Numbered from the stretch's first letter, positions 8,580 through 18,710 are shown. The stretch: DNA of 64,000 nt from Nitrospirota bacterium (GCA_021783515.1 JAJXTV010000018.1:1-64000); one strand, 5' to 3'. The notes: generated from the letters alone by a model not told the origin. Made by a program: numbers and translations.

Positions 8580-9330
8580 GCAGTATCCGCAGCCCTTCAA
8601 GGGTCAGATCGATATTCAGCGTATGCGGCCTGGCGATCAACCCGGTCATTGCGCCCGCGTGCCCCCCGGTCAGCACGAGACGAAACGCGCTGCCGGTCTC
8701 CCGCTCGATCTCGGAAAGGATCCTTTCGACGCCTCCCGCCGTACCGAAGTATAAGCCCGAACGGATACAGGACTCGGTATCGGTACCGAGGGCTGCATCA
8801 GGCGGACCGAGGGGGATTTCTTGTAGCAGAGACGTCCCTCTTCCGAGCATTTCATTCATTAATCCCACCCCCGGCATGATCGTTCCGCCGATCAGGTTAT
8901 GGTCCCGGTCGACCGCGGTGATGGTTGTGGCCGTCCCGAAATCAGCGACCGCGACAGGTGCCCCGTAGAGTTCAGCTGCTGCGACCGCGTCGGCTATCCT
9001 GTCGGCGCCCAGCTTGTCGGGTTCGGCAACCTTCAGATTCAGTCCCGTATTCATCGTATGATCCACCACGCCCACCGCGGCATCGTCTTGAACAAGCGTC
9101 CGGAGGACTTCACAGAACGGCAAGGTATGGCTAAGAACCACAGATGATATTATACCGCCATCGCCCGGCTTTTTTTCTATCCCGGCTTTGCGAATGAATT
9201 CATCCATGCGCCGCAGATAGTCGGCCACATCCCTAAGGGGATAAGTGTTCACTTTCTGGACATGAAGCCCTGCTTCGGTAAAATAACCTATATGAATCGC
9301 TGAGTTACCGATATCGACGACGATCAGCAT
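8557..9330 (-). CDS. coaX: Type III pantothenate kinase
   Basis: A 257-residue CoaX of the ASKHA fold, which phosphorylates pantothenate in the first step of coenzyme A synthesis. Motifs include DIGNSAIHIG at the N terminus (phosphate 1), GADR near residue 103, ADFGTATT near 128 (phosphate 2) and GGT-MPG near 150. AAGGAA lies eight bases before the ATG. It heads the minus-strand operon that runs to tonB. Confidence 0.96.
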   Translation of the reverse strand: MLIVVDIGNSAIHIGYFTEAGLHVQKVNTYPLRDVADYLRRMDEFIRKAGIEKKPGDGGIISSVVLSHTLPFCEVLRTLVQDDAAVGVVDHTMNTGLNLKVAEPDKLGADRIADAVAAAELYGAPVAVADFGTATTITAVDRDHNLIGGTIMPGVGLMNEMLGRGTSLLQEIPLGPPDAALGTDTESCIRSGLYFGTAGGVERILSEIERETGSAFRLVLTGGHAGAMTGLIARPHTLNIDLTLEGLRILHGKNRSA

Positions 9331-9492
9331 CCAATAATTCCTTTATTGCAAAGCCTGTTTTTGTTCGAAAAGCAGCTTCGCCTCATATATATCTTAATCC
9401 ATCGGAGTCCAAAATAAGAAAAGACATGGACGGAATGAGCAAGACGGCTGTTCATGCAGGAAGCGGGCTATCCCCGAAGAAGGCGCGATCCC

Positions 9493-10311
9493 TTATCTCA
9501 GCTCCGTCACGTCTCCGGCGCTGATCCTTCTCGATTCCCCGGACCGGGGCCGCACAATCAGCATGCCTCCCTCATCGATCGCCTCGGCGATTCCCGAAAC
9601 GACTTCGTCCGCCAGGGCCACTCGCACCTTCTTCCCGAGCGTCGAGGAGAGCCTTTTCCACTCTTTCAGCACCGGGGTTCCCCCCTCCGCCATAAGCCGC
9701 CCATGCCAAGCCTCCAACTGCTTCAATACCTCTATGATGATCCCCTCTCTCGAACCCATATCACCTGTTTCAACCCTTACCGACGTGGCGACTTCTCTCA
9801 GTTCCTCAGGGAAATCCCCCGCTTCAGAATTTACGTTTATCCCGATTCCAATCACCGCGCGGCCGGGCCTGCCGGAACCGAAGCGAAGCTCCGACAGGAT
9901 CCCTCCGATCTTCCTGTTGTTCACCATAAGATCATTGGGCCATTTGACCCGTACTTCCAGGCCGGTCGTTATCCGTAGCGCCCAAGCCCCGGAAACCGCC
10001 GCAAGCAGGCTCAGGAGCGTCGCATCATCCGGCAGAGCTGCAGACGAGAAGATCGCACTGAGATAAATGTTTCGGTAGGGAGTCGAAATCCAGTTCCGGC
10101 CCCGCCTTCCGCGCCCGCTTGTCTGTGACTCGGCGATTAGTACCGCTCCCTGATCCGGGAGGTCCGATGCCGGAAGAGCAAGGCCGCGCTGGTTCGTCGA
10201 GTCGACGGAATCGAAGAAGAGCAGTCTTTCCCATATCCCGCCGCGGATACCGGCCTGTATCACATCGGAGGAAAGGGGGGGGAAGTGGCTGTCCGGACCG
10301 TTTGACGCCAT
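9493..10311 (-). CDS. birA: Biotin--[acetyl-CoA-carboxylase] ligase
   Basis: A 272-residue biotin protein ligase without an N-terminal DNA-binding domain, so a monofunctional enzyme rather than a repressor. It shows the [10 protein letters not shown] biotinyl-AMP loop near residue 65, KWPNDLMVN near 123 and GIGINVN near 155, then a small C-terminal SH3-like domain. It attaches biotin to the carboxylase carrier protein. A 162-base gap separates it from coaX downstream; birA and coaX are often neighbours in bacteria. Confidence 0.95.
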   Translation of the reverse strand: MASNGPDSHFPPLSSDVIQAGIRGGIWERLLFFDSVDSTNQRGLALPASDLPDQGAVLIAESQTSGRGRRGRNWISTPYRNIYLSAIFSSAALPDDATLLSLLAAVSGAWALRITTGLEVRVKWPNDLMVNNRKIGGILSELRFGSGRPGRAVIGIGINVNSEAGDFPEELREVATSVRVETGDMGSREGIIIEVLKQLEAWHGRLMAEGGTPVLKEWKRLSSTLGKKVRVALADEVVSGIAEAIDEGGMLIVRPRSGESRRISAGDVTELR

Positions 10312-10423
10312 TATTATTTCACCTTCATTTCAGAGGGTTATCGCCATACGGAGCAAAAGCGATGTCATAATTATGGTTCGATTATAGCACAGACTACGTC
10401 TTCTCGCGCCACCCCGATGGGTG

Positions 10424-10456
10424 TATAATCATCTCAGGGCATCGGGATAAAGGAGA
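10424..10456 (+). promoter_or_regulatory. cheR promoter -10 and ribosome binding site
   Basis: TATAAT at 10424-10429 is the likely -10; the -35 region (about 10401) is weak. A strong Shine-Dalgarno sequence, AAAGGAG, lies at 10449-10455. Five bases after it comes ATT at 10461, in the cheR frame, with no ATG, GTG or TTG nearby. The position of this site decides the cheR start. Confidence 0.6.
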
Positions 10457-10460
10457 GATC

Positions 10461-11309
10461 ATTTCCACTTTCGACAAGGAGGCGCTGAGGCGCATTTTCG
10501 AGTATGTCAACGAGGCCAGAGGCGTCGATTTTGGGCTGTACCGGCATGCTACCGTAACACGGAAGCTCGAGCTGAGACTCGGCGAAACCGGCAGCCACGA
10601 CTATCGGGAGTATCTGGCGCACCTCAGCTCCCACCCCGGCGAGCTCGACATGCTTATCCGGGCGCTGACGATCAAGGTGAGCAATTTCTTCAGAAACCCG
10701 CTCGTATATGAACTGCTCTTTTCCTCGGTGCTTCCTCAGCTTATATCCGAATTCTCTTTTCTCAAGGTCTGGAGCCTCGGCTGTGCCTATGGTGAGGAGC
10801 CCTATTCGATCGCGATGCTCATCAGAGAGCTCCTGAAAAAAGACAAAGGGACCTTCGACGTGAGGATCACAGGGACCGACATCGATGCGGCTGCCATTGA
10901 AAAAGGAGTTCGCGGAGAATACTCGGCGGACGAGCTCGAGGAAGTGAAGAAGAAATATCTCGATTCATGCTTTCAGAAGGTCTCGAGACAGGCAGCGCCG
11001 GACGGCCCCGAGGAAATCTACCGGATCAACAACGAGATCAAGTCAATGGTGCGGCTCGAATGCTCGGATATAGTAAGAGGACTCGAGACGAAGAAGAAAC
11101 AGCTCAACTCCTATAACCTCATCCTTTGCAGAAACGTGCTTATCTATATGGACAAGGCGCTTCGGGAAGATACCCTGAGAAATATCCTGGCGCTCCTGCC
11201 CGAAAAAGGCTGCCTTGTGACCGGGGAATCCGAGACGCTGCCCTCGGACATCCGGAGTGAATTCCTCCAGGTCTTCCCCGGCATGAAAATCTATAAGAAA
11301 AGCCGTTAG
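10461..11309 (+). CDS. cheR: Chemotaxis protein methyltransferase CheR, ATT start
   Basis: A 282-residue CheR that methylates receptor glutamates using S-adenosylmethionine. The first ATG in frame (10650) would delete the N-terminal helical CheR domain, which is clearly encoded upstream (FDKEALRRIF...RKLELRL...YREYLAHL). The frame opens with ATT at 10461, five bases after AAAGGAG. The SAM domain shows LKVWSLGCAYGEEPYS, ITGTDID and the CRNVLIYMD motif. No che operon is adjacent; the only other chemotaxis-type gene here is the CheW-CZB protein at 35232. Neighbouring ATC at 10458 is an alternative but sits too close to the ribosome site. Confidence 0.85.
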   Translation: MSTFDKEALRRIFEYVNEARGVDFGLYRHATVTRKLELRLGETGSHDYREYLAHLSSHPGELDMLIRALTIKVSNFFRNPLVYELLFSSVLPQLISEFSFLKVWSLGCAYGEEPYSIAMLIRELLKKDKGTFDVRITGTDIDAAAIEKGVRGEYSADELEEVKKKYLDSCFQKVSRQAAPDGPEEIYRINNEIKSMVRLECSDIVRGLETKKKQLNSYNLILCRNVLIYMDKALREDTLRNILALLPEKGCLVTGESETLPSDIRSEFLQVFPGMKIYKKSR

Positions 11310-11322
11310 AGGCCAGGTACCG

Positions 11323-11712
11323 TCAGGCCAGGGTATTTACGATACTGTCGACCTTCCTCGCATGCCGGGAGTCGAACAACCTCGGATCGCGTTTCCTGAG
11401 CATCCTGAAGAGCCTCAGCCTGTCGATGATCTTCATGCCGGCCATGTCCGCGTAGAGACTGAAGCCGTCGCCCATAAAGAAATCGACGCTCTTTCTTCTG
11501 TTTGTCCTGCTCCAGAGGTCCTCTATCGACTGGAGGATGACCGCTTCAGCCAGAGCCCTCATCTTTCTCCGGTCCACCTTTCGCTGGGCCTTCTTTGACG
11601 TCTTCACCTGCCTCTCTGCAGGCGGAAGGAGAGTATCGTTCCCGAGGGAAGAGGGTATTCTATGGAGCGTGGGGATGTTTCTCAGTATGGCCTGTACCTG
11701 GCAATTCTGCAT
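11323..11712 (-). CDS. Hypothetical protein
   Basis: A 129-residue soluble, basic protein with no motif I recognise. The middle is rich in Lys and Arg (KTSKKAQRKVDRRKMRALAEA, about 37-57), followed by helical segments and an aromatic stretch VDFFMGDGFSLYADM near 75-90. AAAGGAG lies seven bases before the ATG, supporting a real gene. It converges on cheR with a 13-base gap. No function is proposed. Confidence 0.65.
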   Translation of the reverse strand: MQNCQVQAILRNIPTLHRIPSSLGNDTLLPPAERQVKTSKKAQRKVDRRKMRALAEAVILQSIEDLWSRTNRRKSVDFFMGDGFSLYADMAGMKIIDRLRLFRMLRKRDPRLFDSRHARKVDSIVNTLA

Positions 11713-11851
11713 GTTCGTTCTCCTTTCAGAAGCAGATCATCTTCTTACAGGATAGCAAGTGCGACCCCTGAATAGGTATCGGCATATTGCTGATTTTTTT
11801 GTAGAGATAATTCTTCGGGGCCTGTAAGTCTTAGTCCTACAAGGGGAACTC

Positions 11852-12748
11852 TCAGGAAAGATAGCGGACCGGATTGTCCGCTGCGGCCTCGCTGATCTCG
11901 GCCTCGGGAACGCCGATTCCCCCCAAGACCTCGAAGGCGCCGGAAAGGCTGATCCCGCTTCCGGCAAGGACGCCTTCTTTATAGACAGGGGACCCCTTCC
12001 GGCCGGCATTTTTCACCGAGTCGGAGACGAGAATAATCCTGTCGAGTCGTTTGCGGTTGAAGATAAGTTCGAGGGTCAGCGGGTGAAGGTGAACACGGTC
12101 CGCGATCACTTCTATATACAGCTCTTCGTCGACCAGCCCGAGGCCCGCAAGACCGGGCTCTCTATGGTGAAACGGCCTCATTGCGTTAAAAAGATGGGTA
12201 ATGCCGGTTGCCCCCGCCCGCTTGCCGTCGAGCGCCTCCCGGTAGGTCGCGTCTGAATGGCCCATGTTCACCCTTATTCCCAGGGTCCTGCACCGCTCTA
12301 TGACCTTCAGGCCGCCCGGCAGCTCTGGCGCAATCGTTATGATCTTTATTATATCCTCGTAACCCGAGACCAGTTCTTTCAATGATGATAAGCCCGGTCG
12401 CAGGAAGAACTCTTTCGCGAGTGCCCCGCATCGTGCAGGGTTCAGAAACGGACCTTCGAGATGCAGCCCAAGAATCCTGGCCCCAAGGCGAAGGCCGTCC
12501 CCCCCAGGGCCCGCTGCCTCGCCGCCGGCTCTCTTCCGGGCGGCCTGTATCTGCATCGCCCTTCGCACCGCCTCCATACTGGTCCTCATTTGGGCCACCG
12601 GTCCGGGGTAGATTGCGGGAAGGATGGCGGCAGTTCCCGCAACAGCGTGAATTTCTGCGATCCTCAGAATATCGCCGGGGTCTCCCGTCCTGGTATCGTA
12701 CCTTCCGATCCCGTGGGTGTGGAGATCGACCGGCCCTTGCCGGATCAT
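11852..12748 (-). CDS. nagA: Short N-acetylglucosamine-6-phosphate deacetylase-like amidohydrolase
   Basis: About 298 residues, clearly NagA-like: VDLHTHGIGRYD at the N terminus, HLEGPFLN near 110, GHSDATY near 175, THLFNAM near 196 and VSDS near 250 supply the metal ligands and catalytic Asp. It would remove acetate from GlcNAc-6-phosphate. Standard NagA is about 380 residues; here the sequence starts directly at the barrel and stops after the last helix (NPVRYL), so both halves of the usual beta-sandwich domain are missing. The ATG at 12748 overlaps the upstream gene stop (ATGA) and is preferred to an upstream extension. Confidence 0.8.
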   Translation of the reverse strand: MIRQGPVDLHTHGIGRYDTRTGDPGDILRIAEIHAVAGTAAILPAIYPGPVAQMRTSMEAVRRAMQIQAARKRAGGEAAGPGGDGLRLGARILGLHLEGPFLNPARCGALAKEFFLRPGLSSLKELVSGYEDIIKIITIAPELPGGLKVIERCRTLGIRVNMGHSDATYREALDGKRAGATGITHLFNAMRPFHHREPGLAGLGLVDEELYIEVIADRVHLHPLTLELIFNRKRLDRIILVSDSVKNAGRKGSPVYKEGVLAGSGISLSGAFEVLGGIGVPEAEISEAAADNPVRYLS

Positions 12749-12924
12749 AGCATCCTGCCCCTTCTCGTAAAAAAGTCGCTTAGCGCAAGCCGAACGACGG
12801 CGCCCTTCGACCATCTTATGCCGGTCTCTTTTTCGAGTTCCTTCGCCGTTTCCTCAAGCGCCTCGATCACCTCTTCTTCGAGGTAGAGAGAGGTCTTGAC
12901 GAGTTTTTCCTTCTCTTCAGCCAT
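12745..12924 (-). CDS. Small ribbon-helix-helix-like protein
   Basis: A 59-residue protein whose pattern KTSLYLEEEVIEALEETAKELEKE...WSKGAVVRLALSDFF looks like an RHH/CopG fold: a short strand, then two helices. It could be a DNA-binding regulator or an antitoxin-like protein; no toxin is adjacent. The ATG at 12924 has GAAAGG eight bases upstream, better than an in-frame start at 13005. It overlaps the NagA-like gene by four bases (ATGA), so the two are translated together. Confidence 0.65.
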   Translation of the reverse strand: MAEEKEKLVKTSLYLEEEVIEALEETAKELEKETGIRWSKGAVVRLALSDFFTRRGRML

Positions 12925-13035
12925 GTCGAACCTTTCAGTTTCATAAACTCTTCGGTCACTTGAATCTAAAAGAATATCTGCCGAATGTATGGGCTTTTTC
13001 GGCATTTCGCCTGCTCATTAATGAACTGGGCTAAC

Positions 13036-14457
<1,422 letters not shown>

Positions 14458-14470
14458 TTATCCTATTGTA

Positions 14471-14671
14471 GTTGCATGCCGCCGGGAAGAGCGTCTGCCA
14501 AATCCCTTCTGATGCGATGGGATTTGAGTAGCATGGCGTCAAGAAAAGAGGGCTCTGACGAACAGTAAAGTCCGGGCAAAGCCCTCAGGTGTGGCTTCCG
14601 ATGCGCTAAGGAATTGATAGGAAAGGATTTTCAGGCCACTCTCCCCGGCTGTGTAGCGCTGTTTCTGCGAC
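14471..14671 (+). repeat. Dispersed ~200-bp repeat, copy B
   Basis: Starts GTTGCA and ends TGCGAC, one base from a perfect terminal inverted repeat. It holds the best hairpin of the family, CAAATCCC...GGGATTTG with a 12-base loop, then AGCATGGCGTCAAG, GTGGCTTCCGATGCGCTAAGGAATT and a CAGGCCACTCTCCCC right side. Its internal ATG frame is closed by an early stop. It lies in the 598-base gap between serS and the small gene at 14900. Confidence 0.85.
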
Positions 14672-14756
14672 CGGAGAGGTTAGCTTCACTTCGCGGCTAT
14701 GCCGGTGATGGTGAAAAATGCGGGAAAGCAGAAAAGAAATATTTATCTGCGCCACC

Positions 14757-14838
14757 TTTGTAAGACATTCGTAATGTCGCTGTACAAATGTTCTTGCAGA
14801 GAGGCGCTTCGATAAAGCAAGAGCGGGATTGCGACATT
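14757..14838. repeat. Nested inverted repeats upstream of the 14900 gene
   Basis: TTTGTA (14757) pairs with TACAAA (14783), and inside it GACATT (14764) pairs with AATGTC (14773). A third element, GCGACATT (14831), is the exact reverse complement of AATGTCGC (14773-14780), so two alternative stems are possible. It may be an operator or a leader RNA switch. No family is recognised. Confidence 0.45.
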
Positions 14839-14899
14839 ATAAAGATTTCTTTTCGGTCATTTCCGCAGAAAACAAGACGGAAAGAGAAATGAGGGCAGC

Positions 14900-15139
14900 A
14901 TGAGATTCGCGAAATTCTGGAAGGTGGAGATTTTCGAGCTTTCGCTGACCGAAAGGATGTTCTACCGGGACGCGATCAGGACCCTTCAGGCATGGAAGCC
15001 CCTGCGGCAGGAGTTCGCCGAACTTGAGATGATCAGGAGGATGCTCGAAGAGGAGATACATCTGCCGTCGGTGAATTCTCCTGAAGAAGGACTAACCCTC
15101 CGGATAAGCAATTCAACTCTCCGAGAGAGGGCTGAGTAG
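14900..15139 (+). CDS. Small hypothetical protein
   Basis: A 79-residue charged protein (MRFAKFWKVEIFELSLTERM at the start, then an Arg/Glu-rich helix). GAGGGCAG precedes the ATG at a usable distance and an 80-base region with nested inverted repeats lies upstream. Its last codon touches the start of truncated repeat copy E. No homologous family is recognised; it could be a small regulatory protein or a chance frame. Confidence 0.45.
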   Translation: MRFAKFWKVEIFELSLTERMFYRDAIRTLQAWKPLRQEFAELEMIRRMLEEEIHLPSVNSPEEGLTLRISNSTLRERAE

Positions 15140-15250
15140 CCCGAACAGCCTTTCGTAGCAATTCCGCAACCCTTAATCCCTGCTCCCCATGCCCTGATCA
15201 AATCTCATCGCATCAGTAAGGATTTGAGGGATGCCCTGCCCCCTTTCGCC
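15139..15250 (-). repeat. Dispersed repeat, truncated copy E
   Basis: Read on the minus strand it has CATCCCTCAAATCCTTACTGATGCGATGAGATTTGA and a matching GAATTGCTACGAAAGGCTGTTCGGGC at its other end. The roughly 70-base central hairpin block present in the full copies is missing. It fills the gap between the small gene at 14900 and the trpS 3' end. Confidence 0.75.
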
Positions 15251-15263
15251 CGGAACCTGCCGA

Positions 15264-16250
15264 CTAGGCCAGCCCCATCCCCTTCCTGACCAGCTCCATC
15301 GTCTCCCGGCAGACCGCTCTTGCCTTCTCGTTGCCCTTTTCTATGATCGCGTCGAGCCGTTCCGGGTCCTTTATAAGCTCTTCCCGCTTTTCCCAGATCG
15401 GCTCGAGCACCTTAAATACGTTTTTGATCAGGACCTTCTTGCAGTCGATACAGCCTATGCCGGCGGTCCGGCAGCCTTCGGCGACGCTCGCCTGCTCTTC
15501 TTTCGAGGAAAAGTCCTCATGGAGCTGAAATACCGGCGAGAGTTCGGGATTACCCGTATCGGTCCGCCTGATCCTTGCGGGGTCGGTCGCCATCGTCCTG
15601 ATCTTCTGATCGACCTCCTTCGGGCTGTCCGACAGATAGATCGCATTGCCGTAGCTCTTCGACATCTTCCTGCCGTCGACGCCCGGGACCTTCGGGAACT
15701 CGGTCAGCAGGGCCTCGGGCTCGGGAAAGATTTCTCCATAGAAATTGTTGAACCTCCTGGCGATCTCTCTCGATATTTCGAGATGCGGGACCTGGTCGAC
15801 ACCGACAGGGACGTATTTCGCCCGGTAGATGATGATGTCTGCAGTCTGCAAAAGAGGATAACCGAGAAAGCCGTATGTCGCGAGGTCCCTTTCCTTCAAC
15901 TCCTGCTGTTTCTCCTTGTATGTGGGGACCCGTTCGAGCCAGCCCAGCGGGGTGATCATCGAAAGGAGCAGGTGGAGTTCGGCATGCTCAAGGATCCTCG
16001 ACTGCAGGAATATGGTGCAGCGCTCAGGGTCGAGACCCGCCGCCAGGAAGTTGACGAGGAGGTCCCGCACCGACTCCCGGATCGCCGAAGGGTTCGCATA
16101 GCCCGTCGTCAGGGCGTGCCAGTCCGCCACGAAATAGTAACAGTCGTATTTGTCCTGGAGCCTCACCCAGTTTTGGATCGCGCCGACAAGATTGCCCAGA
16201 TGGACCCTGCCGGACGACTGCATACCGCTTAGTACCCGTTCCTTCGCCAT
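15264..16250 (-). CDS. trpS: Tryptophanyl-tRNA synthetase
   Basis: A 328-residue class I synthetase that charges tRNA-Trp. It shows the SGMQSSGRVHLGN version of the HIGH motif near residue 9 and KMSKSYGNAI (KMSKS) near 195. ATG at 16250 has AGGGG seven bases upstream and is preferred over a GTG two codons earlier. It starts nine bases after the M50 protease stop, so the two are probably cotranscribed, downstream of pckG. Confidence 0.96.
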   Translation of the reverse strand: MAKERVLSGMQSSGRVHLGNLVGAIQNWVRLQDKYDCYYFVADWHALTTGYANPSAIRESVRDLLVNFLAAGLDPERCTIFLQSRILEHAELHLLLSMITPLGWLERVPTYKEKQQELKERDLATYGFLGYPLLQTADIIIYRAKYVPVGVDQVPHLEISREIARRFNNFYGEIFPEPEALLTEFPKVPGVDGRKMSKSYGNAIYLSDSPKEVDQKIRTMATDPARIRRTDTGNPELSPVFQLHEDFSSKEEQASVAEGCRTAGIGCIDCKKVLIKNVFKVLEPIWEKREELIKDPERLDAIIEKGNEKARAVCRETMELVRKGMGLA

Positions 16251-16259
16251 GTCCACCCC

Positions 16260-16925
16260 TCAGTACAGTTGAAATAATCTCAGAAAAAAGTCGATTACAG
16301 GCATGATGATATGGTTCGCGATGCCGCTGTAAATAAGAACGATGACGATGATAAACCCGAACGGCTCTATCCTGCTGAACAACATCGCCTGCTTATAAGG
16401 CAAAAGACCGGTCAGCACCCGCCCGCCGTCCAGCGGCGGCATAGGGATCATGTTGAAGACGCCGAGCACCACGTTGACCACGATGCTCGACTGCATGATC
16501 ATCGCCAGCGGGCGCAATACCGTATTGGTAACTGTCTCCGGAGAAACAGCCGCAGCCGGCATAATAAGCCCCCTCAAAATTATAAAACTCGCCGTCGCCA
16601 GCAGCATATTCGTGACCGGCCCCGCAGCCGCCGATATCGCCATGCCCTCCCGAGGCTTCTTGAAATTCATCGGGTTAATCGGAACAGGCTTTGCGTATCC
16701 GAAGACGAACTTTCCGCCCGTGACATAATACAGCATGAGAGGAAGGATGATCGTGCCGAAAAGATCGATATGCGGGATCGGGTTGAGCGTCAGCCTTCCA
16801 GCGAACTTGGCGGTAGGGTCGCCGAGCTTATAAGCGACATACCCGTGCGAGACCTCATGGAAGGTTATCGCTATCAGGATCGGCAATGCCGAAATAATGA
16901 GTCCTATGATCTGGGTTGATTGCAT
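16260..16925 (-). CDS. Site-2 protease family membrane metalloprotease (M50)
   Basis: A 221-residue polytopic protein with the zinc site HEVSH near residue 24 and the second motif NMIPMPPLDGGR near 157, where the Asp completes the metal site. It belongs to the short M50 branch without a PDZ domain, commonly found beside trpS or scpA in many bacteria. Intramembrane cleavage of an unknown substrate is expected. It follows the kinase-like gene by six bases. Confidence 0.92.
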   Translation of the reverse strand: MQSTQIIGLIISALPILIAITFHEVSHGYVAYKLGDPTAKFAGRLTLNPIPHIDLFGTIILPLMLYYVTGGKFVFGYAKPVPINPMNFKKPREGMAISAAAGPVTNMLLATASFIILRGLIMPAAAVSPETVTNTVLRPLAMIMQSSIVVNVVLGVFNMIPMPPLDGGRVLTGLLPYKQAMLFSRIEPFGFIIVIVLIYSGIANHIIMPVIDFFLRLFQLY

Positions 16926-16931
16926 GACAGT

Positions 16932-18710
16932 TTACCCTTCGGTTGCCGGCTCCACCGGTGATGCGGAGCCTGCGGATAACGATTCGGCCTGCTTCCTTTC
17001 CGTCCCGGGTATCTTCCAGATGAGCTCGAAATTACAGACGATGACTTCGGGTTCGCCGTCACTATTATTCATGATCTTCCCCCCGCTGTCAACGGCGAGC
17101 AGGAGGTCGTTCTCCTTCAGCAGCGATCCGTCATAGCCGGCATTGCGGAGACGTTCCTTCACCTGTGCGAGGAGTTTCCGGCTCGTCGCCTCGTCTATCA
17201 GCCCCTTGTAGACCGCCTTCGAAAGATCGACCGGCGAATACTGAGGGCCCTGCTCCGCCACCGAGGGGTCCGGGCCGTTGTAATAGCCGCGGATCGTGAT
17301 GTAATTGTGCTGCTCCTGAAGGATAGGATTGCCCTCCGGGTCGAAGAGGTGCTTATGGGATTCATATTTTCTGAAATCCGCCGAGCGCTCGATCTTGCTC
17401 GTGCCGGTCATGTATATCGCCCGCACGTAAACCGTGGATATCCCGAGGCCCTTGAGCTCATGGGCGATCGCAAATTCCTCGAAGGGGCTGTTGATGCCGT
17501 TGGCGCGAACCAGCGGATCGGCGTAGTCCTCCTCGTCGGGAAGCTCGCCCACCCGGGAGGTCTCCCAGACGAGATTGATGTTGTCCTTTGTGATGGTGTA
17601 GAAGACCTCCTTGTTGTCCGACAGTTTCAGCGACGGTGTCTTCCTCCACCGTTCGGGGAGGAAGTAATCGAACAGCCGCGCGTTCCTCCCGACGACCCAG
17701 AGATGGCCGCCGGTGCTCTCGGCATGCCCGTATATGTAGGGGACGCCGAGTATCTCGGCCCGCTTCAGATGTGCGGGCAGCGATGTAGGCTTAAGACGAT
17801 TCCTTTGATCGTCCAGGTAGGAATGCCTCCGGGACTTCTTCACCGCTTCTTCGTGCTCTGCCGTCCGAAGCAAAAGTTCATAGTCGATCACGGAATATTT
17901 CCCCTCGTGGATAAGCTGATGCACGAAGTTCACCTGCTTTTCGACCGGGTCGTCCTCGCCCTCATCCTTTCCCATCTCCTCGATCCGCCGGGTGTCCTCT
18001 TCACCGATAATGACATGCTCCGGTTTCATGTCGGCCACCAGATATCCCTTCTTCGCCAGGTCTTCGAGCGCCTTGTAATTGATCACCTTGAGGTGCCGGA
18101 CGAGCTCTTCGTCGTTGATATCGATATGCTCGAAGATTTCGAGGAGGTTCTTCCCCTTGATCCACTCGTAGATCATCTTGTACTGCTTCAGGATGTCGAG
18201 GTCGATGCCTGGGTGTTTCGCCTGGATGCGGTTGATCTTCGAGCGGGACCTTCCGCTCTGCCAGGCCTGCATCCTGTCGGGAGGGACATAGATCGCCAGA
18301 GGGCGCTGGGTCTTAATCCTCATCTCCTTCGGGCCGTATGAGCTCTCCCTCATCTCCATGACCAGCGAAAACTCTTCCCACGGGCTGTTGAACTCGGCGT
18401 CGCAGAACTCCTGAAGGGTATGGGTGTCGATCGGGACGTCCTCTCCCACCCTGCAGTTCTTTACCACAAGATCGAGACTGCGCCCGTCTACCTCCTTGGT
18501 CGGCACCCGGTAGACGGAGCTGGTGCCCTGAAGCCTCACCTTGTGGCTGTCGAACCATTCCTTTTCGTACCAGTTGCTGATCTCGAAATGCTCCATATAG
18601 GGCTCGGCAAAGCGGGTGAGGTACAGGTCGCCTCCGTCGCTCGTCTTCACGTGGGCGTAAACCACACGCAGCACGTTGACGAGCGATTTTTTTGAAAGGA
18701 TCGCGTCCAT
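16932..18710 (-). CDS. Kinase-like protein with duplicated N-lobe-like segment
   Basis: A 592-residue soluble protein of uncertain family. Residues 78-280 resemble a protein-kinase fold: LVVK with a possible ATP-binding Lys84, a Glu-rich helix at 108-120, VADMKPEH at 225-232 like a catalytic HRD-x4-N loop, and SVIDYELL at 273-280 like a DFG motif. A second segment at 377-423 repeats the first: INLVWETSRVGELP against LDLVVKNCRVGEDVP, and NSPFEEF against NSPWEEF, but it has lost the Lys. It starts 34 bases after pckG and precedes the M50 protease by six bases, so it may act on or with PEP carboxykinase. The kinase assignment is inference from motifs. Confidence 0.6.
   Translation of the reverse strand: MDAILSKKSLVNVLRVVYAHVKTSDGGDLYLTRFAEPYMEHFEISNWYEKEWFDSHKVRLQGTSSVYRVPTKEVDGRSLDLVVKNCRVGEDVPIDTHTLQEFCDAEFNSPWEEFSLVMEMRESSYGPKEMRIKTQRPLAIYVPPDRMQAWQSGRSRSKINRIQAKHPGIDLDILKQYKMIYEWIKGKNLLEIFEHIDINDEELVRHLKVINYKALEDLAKKGYLVADMKPEHVIIGEEDTRRIEEMGKDEGEDDPVEKQVNFVHQLIHEGKYSVIDYELLLRTAEHEEAVKKSRRHSYLDDQRNRLKPTSLPAHLKRAEILGVPYIYGHAESTGGHLWVVGRNARLFDYFLPERWRKTPSLKLSDNKEVFYTITKDNINLVWETSRVGELPDEEDYADPLVRANGINSPFEEFAIAHELKGLGISTVYVRAIYMTGTSKIERSADFRKYESHKHLFDPEGNPILQEQHNYITIRGYYNGPDPSVAEQGPQYSPVDLSKAVYKGLIDEATSRKLLAQVKERLRNAGYDGSLLKENDLLLAVDSGGKIMNNSDGEPEVIVCNFELIWKIPGTERKQAESLSAGSASPVEPATEG

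Noticed and set aside
15231-16232. Long plus-strand frame opposite trpS
   Set aside because: It lies wholly antisense to a well-supported synthetase, has a low-complexity His/Arg/Asp-rich translation and no ribosome site; it reflects GC-rich codon bias.
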